Below, in pieces: positions 12,013 through 24,358 of a stretch of 64,000 nucleotides of DNA (the first letter of the stretch is position 1; each line of letters begins with the position of its first letter). The DNA comes from Phyllostachys edulis (taxonomy: Eukaryota; Streptophyta; Magnoliopsida; Poales; Poaceae). The notes beneath the pieces are model-generated. The model ran no database searches. It saw only the letters and a program-made list of their open reading frames with translations, and was not told the origin of the DNA. The stretch covers positions 17,713,022-17,777,021 of the forward strand of contig CM070563.1 in assembly GCA_036346405.1 (NCBI GenBank), read 5' to 3'. The position numbers and the translations under genes are program-made.

Positions 12013-12250
12013 TTAGCTACAACCACCTTACGATTAATAAAACCTACTAGCGAGTGGGCCCAATTGATTAAGGAATCCAAACAGTCAACATACGCTGTTA
12101 TTATGCGAAATAATACCCTATCATCTCTGACAAGTAACTGCCAGGTGGCGTAAAGGAGTTACCATCCCGATAATTACTGCAAACGTGCGTCCGTTACTGG
12201 ATTGAATGAGGCGTCTCTTCAGTAGGGGAAAACGGCTATTCCTTCATGAC

Positions 12251-12258
12251 TATATAAA
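12251..12258 (+). promoter_or_regulatory. TATA box of the Tat 3' LTR
   Basis: TATATAAA lies about 300 bp before the LTR end. The homologous position in the solo LTR carries TATAAAAGG (35807), which supports it as the core promoter of the family. Confidence 0.65.
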
Positions 12259-12550
12259 TGCAACGGTCAGAGAGGGAAAGGGGGACAGAGCAATCGAGGC
12301 GTACATACACGCTATCGAGGGCTATCAGGAAGACAAGTGCTATCATCTGTAATAGTTTTAGTTTTTTCTCCTGATTGTTCAGAATACACTCAATACCATA
12401 CACACACAGGAATAGGGTTGTTATTCTCTCCGGAGAAGGCCTGAACCTGTATAAAAATACCCGTATCAATCTCTCTGCGTTATTTTATTCTAGGAGACCC
12501 CCCGAATCAAACAATCTTTACGTAAGATCGGTTCTAAGACATCGACAGCA

Positions 12551-13109
12551 CGGCTCATGCGAGGTGCACTTAGGTGGTCCGATTGAGTCAAGTGGCTGGG
12601 TCAGACTTGAACCCAAGGAACAGTGCCAGCCAATTAAGTCTAGGGTTTTGACCGAGAATAAAATTAGTTTTCCTACTTTGACCAATGCCTTAAAAATAGA
12701 AATAAAATTCCTAAAAATCTAAAATAATTCAGGGTGTTCCTGAAAAGGTCTAGTGTCCCTAAAAATTATTAAACCTTACTGTTCACAAAATACTTTGTAC
12801 AAAAATAAATCCACAACTGAATTAGGTTATTGGATTGAGTTTGAATTTTCTAAGGTTTGAAAATAATCCCAAAAATTTGGGAAAAATTATTTTAATTCAA
12901 AATAATTATTATAGTATTTGTATAAATTATTTGCTCAGGTGCTTCAGTAGCATATGTTGCAGTTTGCTTTTGAAGTTTACTTCTTTAAGTGAAGGTTTAA
13001 GATTTTGCACAAGATTTTCCAAGTGCAATATCTAATGAAATGCTTGAAAACAATGATGCATGCTCATGATGTGCATAGTAATACTCTTTATTAACTTGGG
13101 GGTGTGACA
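12551..13109 (-). repeat. 5' end of a minus-oriented gypsy LTR, cut by the Tat insertion
   Basis: Read on the minus strand from 13109, the sequence starts TGTCACACCCCCAAGTTAAT. It then follows the LTRs of the giant element at 18829 and 26987 in order: AATTTTTCCCAAATTTTTGG, a GAACAGT box, a TTTCTATTTTTAAG-like run and CGGTCAAA. It is clearly a diverged member of the same LTR family. It is interrupted at 12550/12551 by the Tat 3' LTR. On the right it ends with its exact terminus against truncated copia LTR sequence, which indicates insertion into that copia LTR. The expected 5-bp target site is GGAAG at 13110-13114. Confidence 0.75.
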
Positions 13110-13894
13110 GGAAGCTTAGGGTTCTAGAGAGTTGGATTTGATTTCGTGCTCATGTGTTGAGTCTTTGTCCTCCTTGATGGAGTGGTTGTAAACCAATATC
13201 ATATCAAATCAATCCAAGAAAAGATTTCTCAAGATGAGTTCTTTTATGTTCTTACTCTCTATTTCTTGATTTTGAGTTTTCTTTGATTCATGAAGTTTTC
13301 TCTTGGTTTCTTCTCTTGATATAGCTTACTGTGACATGTGGGAATACATCTAGGATCATCTTGATCATCATTCACCCACGAGCAAGTCTTTAGATCATAA
13401 TTATGTTTTGACTCGGTTTTTGAACAACCTTCACTCAAACGGAAAAAGGTTGGAACTTTGGCAAAGATCTTCACGATCGTTGCTTGGTATAGGTTCCTGA
13501 CATCCTTAAGAAGGTGTGTTTCAAGTTTCGTGGAATTTGGACGTGTGAATCAAAAGTTAGATCATTTTGTGATCTTGAACTCGGGCTGTTTTTGCTGTTC
13601 ATCGTCAGGAGCGGTCAGACCGCCCTTTTATCGCCGGTCAGACCGCCGAGCGGTCAGATCGCCAGATGCATGCCGGTCAGACCGCCCAGCTCAATTAGGG
13701 TTTGAGTTTTTGTGAGTTAGGTCATTTGCTTTGGGGTTTTTGGATTGGATTCAATACAAGTCTTCTGCTGTGCTTGTACTTTGATCTTCAGAGCTTTCAT
13801 AGCTATTGGAGTGAAAACGTGTTGAATCCAATTTTTGTGAAAATGTGATCGTGCTCCTATTCACCCCCCTCTAGTCGCCTTTTTTGGCCCAACA
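13110..13894 (+). repeat. Partial 5' LTR of the SIRE copia element
   Basis: It matches 36797-37578 closely over its whole length, starting with GAAGCTTAGGGTTCTAGAGA and ending with the CCAACA terminus before the PBS. About 1.17 kb of the LTR start is absent here because another element abuts at 13109. It contains four near-palindromes of the GCGGTCAGACCGC type at about 13610-13690. The 3' LTR shows altered versions of these at 37295-37375. Confidence 0.85.
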
Positions 13895-13896
13895 AG

Positions 13897-13908
13897 TGGT
13901 ATTAGAGC
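13897..13908 (+). other. Primer binding site of the SIRE copia element
   Basis: TGGTATTAGAGC lies two bases after the LTR end. It differs by one base from the common plant copia site TGGTATCAGAGC, which pairs with initiator Met-tRNA. Confidence 0.8.
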
Positions 13909-13952
13909 CCGATTAGTTCAATCTTGATCTTAACCGGTCACTGAACTTGGCG

Positions 13953-16039
13953 ATGGATAAGTACTCCACTAAGCCGCATATCTTCGATGGGCTCGACTAT
14001 GCCTATTGGAAGAATCGCATGCGAATCTTCCTTTAGAGCGAAGGACAAGCTATATGGGAGGTTGTTCGAGCTCCACTCGTTTTGTCCGAGGTTGCTTTGC
14101 TACCTTCGGCAGCTCTCTTGGCAAATAACCATAAGGCAATGAATATCCTATATGCTGGGCTTGGTAGACAGGAGTACGATAGGATTTGCAGCCTTGAGAC
14201 TACACATGAGATTTGGCACACCCTCAAAACTTATCATGAGGGATTGTCCCAAATCAAGCAAGTGCGCCAGACGGTCTACAAGCGAGAGTATGACAAATTC
14301 GAGATACGTCCTGGCGAGAGCATCGATGACGTTTTTACTCGCTTTAGTAAGGTGATCAATTAGATGAGAGCTGTAGACATTGAGTACTCTCAATCTATGA
14401 ATGCCACCCATCTCTTGGCTGCAATCAACACCAAAGAGTGGGAGATGAAGGCTACTGCCATTGAGGAGAATGTCGATCTCTCTAGTCTCTCTTTGGAGAT
14501 GCTTTATAGTAAGCTCAAGACTCTTGATATCAAGAGAGTTAGTCTTCCTAAGAAGGATAACATGGCTTTGGTGGCTGATCCTCTTAAAAGAATTTCTGAT
14601 GATTCTTTTGAGTCTTCTTCTAGATTTTCTCTTGCGTGTTTATCTGCAATTCAAGAAGAAGTGTTTGAGAGTCTTTCTGAGGCTGATTTAGCTCTTTTAG
14701 CAAAGATAGTCACACGGGCCTATAACAATGAGTGTGGAGAGCTCTATTATATTCAGGCAAACTGCCCCAAGCTGAAAGGTAAGGGCAACCAAGAAGGATG
14801 AGAAGGTCGCTTGGAAGAAGCCTCAGGGAACAAGCCCAAGTATGACGCCAAGCTCATGAAGGCGCTCACCGGTCCTTCTTGCTTTGAGCAATCCATGAGC
14901 GATGTGGACTCACGGGGCGAGGAGGACAAGGAGGAGGAGCTCCTCAAAACAAGAAAGGAAGGCCAAGGACTTCACCGACATGTGCTTCATGGCCGACTCA
15001 AGTCGGCGCCGATGACAACGATGAGGTACCTCCATCCTATGATGTTCTTTCTCTTGGATGTGACACCATGTTTGAGCAACTCATGAGTCGGGATAAGGCC
15101 TTAGAGTTTACCATGGCTAGGAACAAGGACTTAGAGTCACAAGTAGATAATTTGACTTTAGAACTTGTAAATGCTAAGACTCTTGAATCTGATGAATGTT
15201 CATCCTGCCATGCTTTACATTCTGAACTGTCTAACTTACAATCTGCTCATGATGTTGCCTTGCACCAACTGAAAAATGTTAGGACTGAGCTAATTAATGT
15301 TAAATCTGCTCCATGTGAAAAATGCTTAGAGTTTAGTAAGTTGGTTGCTTCTGATAAGGTTGAATCTAGCTTTTGCTCTTTCTGCTTAGAACGTGAACAT
15401 GAAGTTAAAGACATCTTAGAAGTAGTTAGAGTTAAATATGCCAAGCTTAAGGACACAATTGAGTCTACTCCTTGTGCCTCATGTGTAGCCTATAAGCTTG
15501 AAGTTGCTTGTCTTAAGGAGAAACATGCTAGAGCCATTAAGGTCAAGACTTGTGATTCATGTGTTAACTTTGGAAAAGAAAATGCTTACCTTAAGGACAC
15601 ATTAGAAAAATTCTCTAAAGGTAAGAAACAGTTAAATATGATTCTGGACACATCTAAAACTCCTTATAAGAAGCAAGGGTTATCATACAACTATGCCTAG
15701 GACAAATCCAAGCCTAATGCCATTCAGGTCTTGGAAAATGGCTTAGTTGAATTCAAAACCCAACCTGCAAAAACCATTTTTAAATCTACAGGGTTTGTCC
15801 AACCTTATTTTGAGTCAAAAGGTGCTTCTCCCAATGGTATTAAGTACCATTGCACCTATTGCAAGAAGAGTGGGCATTTAGTTGAGTTCTGTTGGCATAG
15901 GTTGAAGAACGCTAAGAAAAATATTTCTAGAATTTCATCTAATCAACCAAGAGCTTTTATGAGACATGGTCATTTAGAAAGGAAGAAACCTGGACTAAGA
16001 TTTGTTTCGTATGCTCATCATCATAAGGTTCCTAGATAG
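13953..16039 (+). pseudogene. SIRE copia gag, broken
   Basis: The ATG at 13953 starts MDKYSTKPHIFDGLDYAYWK, a typical copia Gag N-terminus. A stop follows after about 28 codons (near 14035), and another sits at 14361. The middle part (14364-14801) matches plant copia Gag (SLSLEMLYSKLKTL). A Cys-rich repetitive stretch (15068-15700) contains six or seven C-x2-C pairs such as CSSCHAL, CEKCLEF, CASCVAY and CDSCVNF, embedded in helix-rich sequence. The zinc knuckle CTYCKKSGHLVEFC is at about 15851-15892. At least five breaks separate these pieces. The protein would coat genomic RNA. Confidence 0.8.
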
Positions 16040-16199
16040 GATGCTTCTCATATTTGTATAACCATTGCTCATAATAGAACTTCAAATAAAATCAAGGATG
16101 GCATTTCTGCTTTGCATACTACTCGCAGACGTGTGTCTCAGTACTGGGTTTCCAAGTCATGTTTAACTAACCCTAGTATTGAGACACATCGATCTTTTG

Positions 16200-16560
16200 T
16201 GCCATGATTTTTAGGATCGCCACAGAAGAGGGAAGAACACGTGGCTCGTCGACTCCGACTGTTCACGCCACATGACTGGAGACTCAAGATGGTTCACCTC
16301 CTTCACGCGGTCGATGGGTGATGACTTCATCACCTTTGGAGATGATACACAAGAGCTAATTGAAGGAATGAGATCGATCAAGGTGAATGACAGATTCATC
16401 CTGAAGGACGTCGCTCTTGTGGACAAGCTAAGGTACAACTTGTTTTCTGTTTTGTAGCTTCTTGATGATGGCTATGAAACTCGATTTAAGAAAAATGCAT
16501 GTCGTGTGCTTGATTCTGCCGGTGAGCTTGTTTTTGGGATTTCTAGAGTTGGTAGAATTT
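16200..16560 (+). pseudogene. SIRE copia protease
   Basis: The segment reads VDSDCSRHMTGDSRWF, where copia proteases normally have DSGCSRHMTG; the Gly of the catalytic D-S-G is Asp here (about 16246-16290). An open frame 16272-16457 follows with FGDDTQELIEGMRSIKVND and FILKDVALVDKLRYNLFSV, a standard copia PR C-terminal part. A stop after LFSVL (about 16456) separates it from the GAG-pre-integrase region. It is judged inactive because of the changed catalytic loop and the breaks. Confidence 0.75.
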
Positions 16561-16639
16561 TTGGAGCCGATTTTTCTGAATCTCTTGCTGGATCTCTCAA
16601 ATGTTTAATTGCATCTTCTTCGATGTCTAGCTTTGTAGC

Positions 16640-17445
16640 GACATCCGGGGCACATTGGTTTTGATCATCGGCGAGTTAGCGTTAATCTCATGAGAGGTTT
16701 GCCTAAACTCAAAGCCGTCAAGGATGTCAGATAAATGCATACTGTGAGGCATGGCAAGCAAGTTGCCGCCTCACACCCTTCATTGACTATGGTCATGGTG
16801 ACGGGCGGAGAGCTTGCTTCACATGGATCTTTATTGGTCTGCTAGGTTCGATCGATCGGTGGTAAATGGTATATTCTTGTCATAGTCGATGATTTTTGAG
16901 ATACTCTTGGGTGTTCTTTCTTGCTTCGAAGGATGAGGCTTTTGATCATTATCATGATCTTGTTCTTCGTTTGGCTTCTGAACATCCTGGTGCCTTGAGA
17001 GCGATTCGTCGTGACAATGGCACGGAGTTCAAGAATACCTCTTTTTGTGCTGAGCGCGGTATTGAGCATCAGTTCTCTTCTCCACACATCCCTCAACAAA
17101 ATGGTGTTGTGGAAAGGAAGAACAGGACCTTAGTCGAGATGGCTAGGACGATGCTAGATGAGTATAGCACACCGAGGAGGTTTTGGGCCGAAGCTATTGC
17201 TACTGCTTGCCATATTTCAAATCGTGTCTTCTTGAGACCATCTTTGGGAAAGACTTCATATGAGCTTCGATTTGGTAGAAAACCCTCTGTTTCTCATTTT
17301 CAAGTTTTTGGAGCTAAGTGTTTCATTCCGAAAACAGGAAACCTAGATAAATTTGAATCAAGGACTTGTGATGGTTTATTTATGGGTTATCCTGCTCATT
17401 CAAGGGGTTTTTGGGTCTTTAATGTTGAAACTAACATTGTCTAGG
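16640..17445 (+). pseudogene. SIRE copia integrase
   Basis: The zinc-binding part (about 16640-16760, LMRGLPKLKAVKD) is scattered over frames. From 16896 an open frame of 182 codons covers the core: YSWVFFLASKDEAF, then RRDNGTEFKN with the second catalytic Asp, then SSPHIPQQNGVVERKNRTL with the catalytic Glu. RFWAEAIATACHISNRV and LRFGRKPSVSHFQVFG, the usual C-terminal markers, follow. The first Asp region near 16860 lies in another frame. A short duplicated piece (GAGACATGCAATGTCAC, at about 17443 and 17513) follows the domain. Confidence 0.8.
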
Positions 17446-17849
17446 AGACATGCAATGTCACTTTTGATGAGACTAGCCCTGGAGCTAGATCAAACATTTC
17501 TGAAGATACACAGGAGACATGCAATGTCACTTTTTGTAGAAGAAGATGATGATGAAGTTGATATTGCTCTTCCACCTGTTGCCGATGCTCCTATCCAAGC
17601 TCCAGAACCTGCTACGACTACTTTACTTCTAATTGAGGCTCCTGCTGCATCTTCATCATCAGTAGTACCTGCGGAGGTTGAGGAGATGCTATCTCCCCCA
17701 AGGGCTCCACTTCACATACAGAGGCATCACCCTTCGGATCAGATCATTGGTCAGCTTCACGAGCGAGTCACTTGCTCCAGGTATCATGATCTGAGTCTCT
17801 TCTCTCATTCTGCATTTGTAGCTTTTTTTTGAACCCCGCGATATATGAC

Positions 17850-18823
17850 ATGCTTTATCTGATTCTAGCTAGGTCAATGCCATGCATGAGGAGTTAGAGA
17901 ATTTTGAGAGAAACAAGATCTAGAACCTAGTAGAGCCTCCTAGTGGTCATAATGTGATAGGAACCCGTTGGGTGTTCAAAAACAAACAAAATAAGGATGG
18001 TTCTGTTGTTAGAAAGAAGGCTAGATTGGTAGCTCAGGGCTTTAGCCAAGTTGAGGGGTTAAATTTTGATGAAACCTTTGCTCCTATTGCTAGATTAGAA
18101 GCCATTCGCATTCTGCTTGCATTTGCTGCATCTAAGGGCTTTAGATTGTATCAGATGGATGTCAAGAGTGCCTTTTTGAATGGTTTTATAGAGGAGGAAG
18201 TGTATGTTAGGCAACCCCCAGGCTTTGAGAATCCCAAGCACCCAGATCGTGTTTTCAAGCTATCCAAAGCCTTGTATGGTCTTAAGCAAGCCCCTAGAGC
18301 CTGGTATGATAGACTTAAGACCTTCTTGCTTAAGAATGATTTTGAGATGGGTAAGGTAGATAAGACCCTATTCATTCTTAGGCATGGCAATGACTTCCTG
18401 CTTGTTCAGATTTATGTAGATGATATTATCTTTGGTGATTCTTCTCATGCTCTTGTTTCTAGTTTTCTGAGACAATGTCTAGGGAATTTGAGATGAGTAT
18501 GATGGGAGAGCTCAACTACTTTCTGGGGCTTCAAATAAAGCAATGCAAGGAAGGGATCTTCATCCATCAAACGAAGTACACCAAGGATCTGCTCAACGCA
18601 TCGAGGTGGTGATTGCAAGCCAATCACCACTCCCATGGCGACTTCGACTGCTTTGGATCCCGATGAGTAAGGAGAAGCCATGGATCAACGTGAGTACTGC
18701 TCCATGATCAGCTCCTTCGCACTGATGGCCTCAAGACCGGACATCCACTTCATGACCGCCTCTGTGTGAGGTTTCAGGAGTCTCTGAGGGCGCCACATCG
18801 CCAAGCCGTCGAGTGCATCTTCA
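17850..18823 (+). pseudogene. SIRE copia reverse transcriptase
   Basis: An open frame from 17954 to 18496 reads GTRWVFKNKQNKDGSVVRKK, LVAQGFSQVEGLNFDETFAP, QMDVKSAFLNG, the LYGLKQAPRAWYDRL box and the catalytic IYVDDIIFG. The catalytic Asp residues of MDVKSAF and YVDD are all present. After 18496 the family sequence MMGELNYFLGLQIKQ continues in another frame with stops. The domain ends at the RIFRY motif, inside which the giant LTR element is inserted (18829). RNase H resumes at 32549. Confidence 0.85.
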
Positions 18824-18828
18824 GGTAC
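18824..18828. other. Target site duplication GGTAC (left)
   Basis: GGTAC precedes the TG of the left LTR and is repeated at 32549-32553 after the right LTR. It proves that everything between is a single insertion. Confidence 0.9.
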
Positions 18829-21800
18829 TGTAACATCCCCAAATTAATAAATGATAATTAGTATGCATCTCAATTATTATACACAGTGTTTTTGAATCTT
18901 TGCATCATTTATTGCACTTAGGTTGTGTTTCAAATGTATAAAAATGAGGAGAAATTAAAACTTTTGAACATGCATTAGTTTTTCCGAGCATTTGCATAAT
19001 TTGTTGCTTTTGAGAATTTTGAACACAAAGAAAACATACAACTCAATTTAAGGTTCCAAAAGAAAACAAGAATAAAAACTTATGAGAAACATCTGGAAAT
19101 AATTTATTCAAATAATATGATAATTATAATGAATGAATATAATTTTTCCCAAATTTTTGGGGATAGTTTTCACCTCGAAAATTCAACCACAAATCAAAGA
19201 CCTTTTCTAGGTTTGAATTTAAATTACACAAATTAATCCATGAACAGTATGTTTTGAAATTTTATTAGAAACTAGGTTGTCCCAGGAACCCTCTGAGTAA
19301 TTTCAGAATTTTAGAAATTTATTCCTATTTTTAAGCCTCGGTCAAACCTTTTATCTTTTCTCGGTCAAATCAATTTGAATCTCGGCTCAAGATCGTTCTT
19401 AGGGCCGAGCCACCCTCATCGTTCGACTTGGCGGCGGGTTCACCCGAGCCAACTAAACATGTCCACCGTGAACCGTCCGATTGATTTTCAACGGCGAGAT
19501 CTTGAGCTGTTCGGACAAGTCCGAACAGCACCTCTTGATCCGGTCGTCTGCTCATCATCGTGTGGTCCTTATTGAACCAACCAAGCTTAACATTGTTCCT
19601 CCGACCGGTCGTGTTGCAACCGGACCAGCTATGTGGCTCACACCTCCCTCTCACTTACACCGCCTTTGCCACTGCCAGCCCTTCTTCTCCACCGCGACCC
19701 GCTGGGCGTCTTCTCTGCCATCTTTGCATCGCCGCAGGAGTGGGCGCCACGCCGCACCAGCCGCCCGGTTTGGACCATCCGCCCTCGGTTCCTCGCCCAT
19801 GCCGCGGTTTTGTCAGATATCTAGGCCGCTCCTGCCTCACTCCATTCCCTTTCTTCTCCTCGAGAGCGAGGAGCTTGCTGCTTGCGCGCCGCCTCAAGCA
19901 CGCAGCCACTCGGTGGTTTCCTTCCACTCCCGACGCGTCATGGTGCGCCCAACACCATGGGGATCTTCAAACCTCCGTCAATTTTTGGGTTCATAAACCG
20001 GAGAGCTGTGGCGCATGCTTTCTTCTCCGGCTCACGGCGCAACCGCCCGCTTCCACCGTCGCGTCTCCTCCGATGCTCCTCTCTTCAATTCCTCCCCATG
20101 GGAGCATTTTCTAGCTCACCTCTACCTCCTCCATCACTCACTCGTGCCCTTCTCTTCTCCAGTGTCGCCAAGATCGTTGGAGCTCCCTGCACGCCGCCGC
20201 TGCCGCTCGCTAGCTGTCTCCGACCACCTCGGTTCCCTCCGACCACCCTCTCGTGCTTGGTACCCCATGGCTGCCCGTGCTTCCCTATCTTGATCCTCTA
20301 GCCCCCGTGCACCATCGCGCCATCTCCACCTCGCGGTCGGCCGCCGCGAGCCATTGCTGCGCCACCACCATGCCTCCCGAGCTCTGGACCGCCACCCCTA
20401 GCACCCTTGTACCTCAAGCATCCCATTTTAGTAGTTCCTGCCACCGCCTTGTCCTGTCGCCGGCGATGGCCGCCTCAAATCAGCCCGAGCCGCCTGACCT
20501 CCCTGCGCGACCCTCTCTGTTGTCTCTATGCATGAACCTCTATCATTAAAAAAAAAAAAATTGGAACCCATTTCATACTTCTAACCAACATGATGAATGT
20601 TAATTAGCCCACTCTAATAAATTACCAAAATTTTGAAATTGAGTTTTAGAGAGGTTCAGTTTTTAGCACTTCTGTGCTGAAAAACTGCTTGCTGTAAGTA
20701 TGTAAACAGTAAATTGAAGAATTTCATATTTCGGTAGTGAGCTAATAGCATAACTAAATCTAGTAGCTAGACTTTGTTTCTTGCTTCAATTAGTCAGCTG
20801 GGCTTTTTAGATATCAGTGGAAACCAAATCTGAAAATGAGTAATAAATCTAAATTTTCAGCAATCAGCATAATAGGTGAAAAGGTTGTAGTGTGCAGTTG
20901 TAGGTATTTGATCAGAAATCTGATTTTCATCAGTGGTCTTTTAGCTGTCAGTAGATTAGTGAAGCCACTTTTAGACCAACCATTTTCTGCTATCAATCCT
21001 CGTGAATGTCAGTTGAGTCACTCCTTTAACTTAGCAAAAAGAAGATTAAGTCAACAGCATTTTATAGCTTGATCAATCCTGCTGTTGTAGGAGCTGGAGC
21101 AGTATTCTGTAGGTTAGATGATCAGTTTCATCCTTGGGCCTATGGCTAGATCAAGGCAGTAGCTAGAAATGTATGGTTTCATTTAACCATTCAAATACTT
21201 TAGCTGTCAGGACTAAATTGAGTTGAGAGTCTTTCTGGTGCAGTTGGTCGGTTGGGCATTTAGCTATCTGTAGCATCCAAATCTGAAAAACCAAATTGGA
21301 TGAGAATTTCTGAAATCATTAGAAAACAACCACTCTTTTGAATAAAGTGTTGAGTAGAATAGGCTTGGCATTGCTTGGTAGCCTTTAGCAGCTTAAGGAA
21401 CATAAGTGTAGAATTGTAAACCACATTAAGATCAGTAATTAGCCTTTAGCCTCTAAGCTATAAGATTGAAAAGGCAACATGAGCCAAGAATTAAATCGGT
21501 AGCTAGTAAACAACAGTAGTCCCTAGTGGTCAATAGTGGCACTAAGTTAATGAGGTAGATAATACCAATTGGTAAGGCAATTAGAGGTTACAAATCATTA
21601 GTTGGAAGTTAACCCAATAATAGTTGCACCTTAGCATAAGGCTTAGTCATGTTATGACTATAAAGAGGACACACTTAAAACATGGAATTTCCTTGATAAA
21701 TAGGAAATGATAACAAAAATAATCCTTAACATGAGCTGGACCTTCCATGCAAGTCATGTTAAGAAACTCTCATTAAACCGGTATCAATTTAGTTATTAAT

Positions 21801-24358
21801 TAACTAAAATAATCATGAGAACATATAAGAGGATTAATTTTGATCAGATGATCATCGAGATGTATACATAGAATACATGTAGAGAGTGTTTGTGAGTACT
21901 AGGTAGCTTGTTAAGGAAAACCCCATCCCTAGGCTCTAGGTATCATCCGTCGTTATGATTACACTAGAAAATGTCTTTAACTTGAAAAATTCATTACTAT
22001 TTCATATTAACCCCAAAATAGATGAAACCAGTTGTGATATTTTTCATTTTAAGTAAACTTTATTTTAAAAATAGGTTTCAAGTATGTCTCTATAACAGAG
22101 AGGTAGTTTTATAAAATGATCCTTTAACTCTATTATTTTTACTATAGAAAAAGGTGATAGCTTTGAAAATATATAACTAATTCATAAAAACTCCAAATGA
22201 GGTAAGCTTAACTAATTTGGTCTTATAATATTATTCTCAAATTATCTATGTAATATTTTGGCTCGCCACTACTCTACAAATTTTGGCCAAATCCTTAATT
22301 ATAGGAATTAAGACATATTGGAAACTGAAATTCAAACCATCATAACTTTCACATAGTAAATCCAAATGGAATGAACCTTTCACCTAAATTCATCTCAAAT
22401 CATAATCTACCTACTGTATAAATTTCATGCATTTTTGAGTATTTTGTATTTTCAGCATTATTTGGTATTTATTGCAATATCGTCTATCTTTAGGTTTTTC
22501 AACGATATCGATATATTCGTGAGATCTAATTGAGTGTAATCTGAGAATGAACAAGTGGTACAGCAAAGGTGCGAGCACCCTCCTCTTGAACATATTGCTC
22601 CTATTGATTTTTAAAATGTTTTGTATGGTTTTAATCTCTAAATTGCATGCTATGTTGAAAAATATGTTCATGGGTAGAAGTAGTTAAATTCCTACTTGCT
22701 GCATTGGCCCTCCTTTGAATGTTGATTATCCTTTTTACCTTGAATGATTAAGGCTATATGTTGTATGGGTTGTTTGCTAATTTGTAGAACGATGCTTAGC
22801 TATGCTAGTAGTTGTAGTCGATAACGGTTGATGGAGCTAGTCCATCGGCCGATGGATCGAATTGAATCTTAATGAAATTTGAGGATTATATGGATTTGGT
22901 TATGTTGAAATTGAGGAAATATCCAGATCTTAGTATCTGTTTTGTTGAGTTAATTTTTGTCATTTAAATGAACCGGTGGTCTCGGACAAGTGGTTGGTTA
23001 TGGAGGGTGCCTTCGTGCACACTTTGGGTTGTGGCTTGTCTTGTCTCGGACAATTAAGGACCGAACTTTGGGTACCTACGGTTCAAGCAAAACTTCGTGC
23101 TAACACACGCAGCTGTATGGGCGCTTGCTTAGTTAAGTAAGGGGTTGGTATTGTTGAGTTGATGACTGGTGGTGTGAGGGCTTATATGTGTTCCATCGCA
23201 TATATGATCCATAAGGGTGCCAATTGCAATTATTTATAGTTAGGCGAGCCCTATTTAAGCTTTATTTAATTGGGTTGGCATTTCCGCACAACTTACGTGC
23301 CCGTTTAGTTGTAGGTGGATAGCCTACACTTAAATGGGATTACGTCGGCGTATGGGTGAGTCAACTCAATGGTATCAACTTGCTGAAAAATACTAAGTCT
23401 TGGTTTATCTTACAAGCATACCATAGGAAGTATGCTATATTCGGAGGCATCCGGAGGCTTACGGGCTAATCAAGTCGTGTGGGTAAGTAGTACACCCCGC
23501 AGGTATAAATCTATTCAATAGCCGTGTCCACGATTCACGACGACCGCTTGAGTTTGTGGTCGCTTATTGTTAGACTTGGAATTAAGGTTATGGTTAAAAA
23601 TTTGTGTGTCATTATGTTAGTTTGTTCAAATCTGAATTGATATCTTGAATGCGATGTTCGCATGTTAATTGGTTATGGATTAAATTGTGTCATGAATGGC
23701 ATATTCATGTGTTGATTATTATTGGAGATTATACTATTGATGATCATTACTTGCTTTTGCAATGTTTTCTAAATGTTTTAGAAATGGCAATTTGAATCTA
23801 TATTGTTTATTTAATTGCAAAACTTGCTTTATGCTGAAAATGGACTAGTGTAGTAGCCTTCCCTTGATACTTACATGCATCCTTATTTTTCTTGAAAAGT
23901 CTCATGAGTACAACTTTGTACTTAAAAATTTCTTTATTCTGGTGAGAAGTCATTCGAATTGGGTAAAGTTCTTCAGACGCTACGACTTTAACTCCAGTTG
24001 GTTGCTTGTGGGATTGTGGGCATGCCAACTCGGTTATTCCCTACTATTTTTAGTTTGTCTTCCGCTGCAATTTATTCTTGATATTTATTGTTTGGCCGAA
24101 TGGCCCCTTTTATGCAAACTTGTATATTATGTTTCTATTCAATAATGTTGTATTTACGTTTCCATTGATTCTTGTATATTGTGTATGGATGTGAATACAA
24201 TGTTGTGTTTGGATATGTGCATGTTAGTCGTTGATCCTTGGGAGCTAACATGGGACACCTATCCGGGTACTCGGAATCATTTTCGTCTCATGATAAGTAT
24301 TATGCTCTTTCAGCGTAATTACTTAGCTTGACACGGATCTGATCTCGGGGTCCCCACA
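18829..24358 (+). repeat. 5' LTR of the giant element (5530 bp)
   Basis: It starts TGTAACATCCCC and ends CTCGGGGTCCCCACA, followed by the PBS. The first 550 bp are AT-rich, 19375-20540 is GC-rich with C-rich simple sequence and ends in a poly-A run, and the rest is AT-rich. I see no conserved ORF. Long blocks such as 21481-21840 look identical to the 3' LTR. Elsewhere differences are concentrated around CG, CAG and CTG. Confidence 0.9.

Larger units (their letters stand above)
1292..12550 (+). mobile_element. Tat-lineage Ty3/gypsy LTR retrotransposon, 5' end outside window
   Basis: The sequence shows, in order on the plus strand, gag, aspartic protease (DGGSSLNIL), reverse transcriptase (AYVDD), a tether, a second RNase H (YFDGS) and integrase. 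A long 3' region carries antisense coding sequence, then a G-rich polypurine tract and a 3' LTR. This order, the extra RNase H after the tether and the long 3' region with an antisense ORF are known features of plant Tat/Retand-type elements. No 5' LTR or PBS is visible, so the element starts left of the window; the left limit given is where gag-like sequence becomes recognisable. Sense coding parts contain many stops and frameshifts, so the copy is dead for sense proteins. CGGCT after the LTR (12551-12555) is the predicted target duplication. Confidence 0.85.
11720..12550 (+). repeat. 3' LTR of the Tat element
   Basis: It opens with TGACGAGGATCTAATAATCC after the polypurine tract and closes with ATCGACAGCA. 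A related copy, the solo LTR at 35264-36057, has the same opening and the same ending (ACACCGGCA), which defines both boundaries. Length is 831 bp. It contains an array of short palindromes (11850-12012) and a TATA box (12251). Confidence 0.85.

Noticed and set aside
13110..13894. Deletion of the first 1.17 kb of the copia 5' LTR
   Set aside because: The junction is the exact terminus of another LTR, so interruption by insertion explains it better than deletion.
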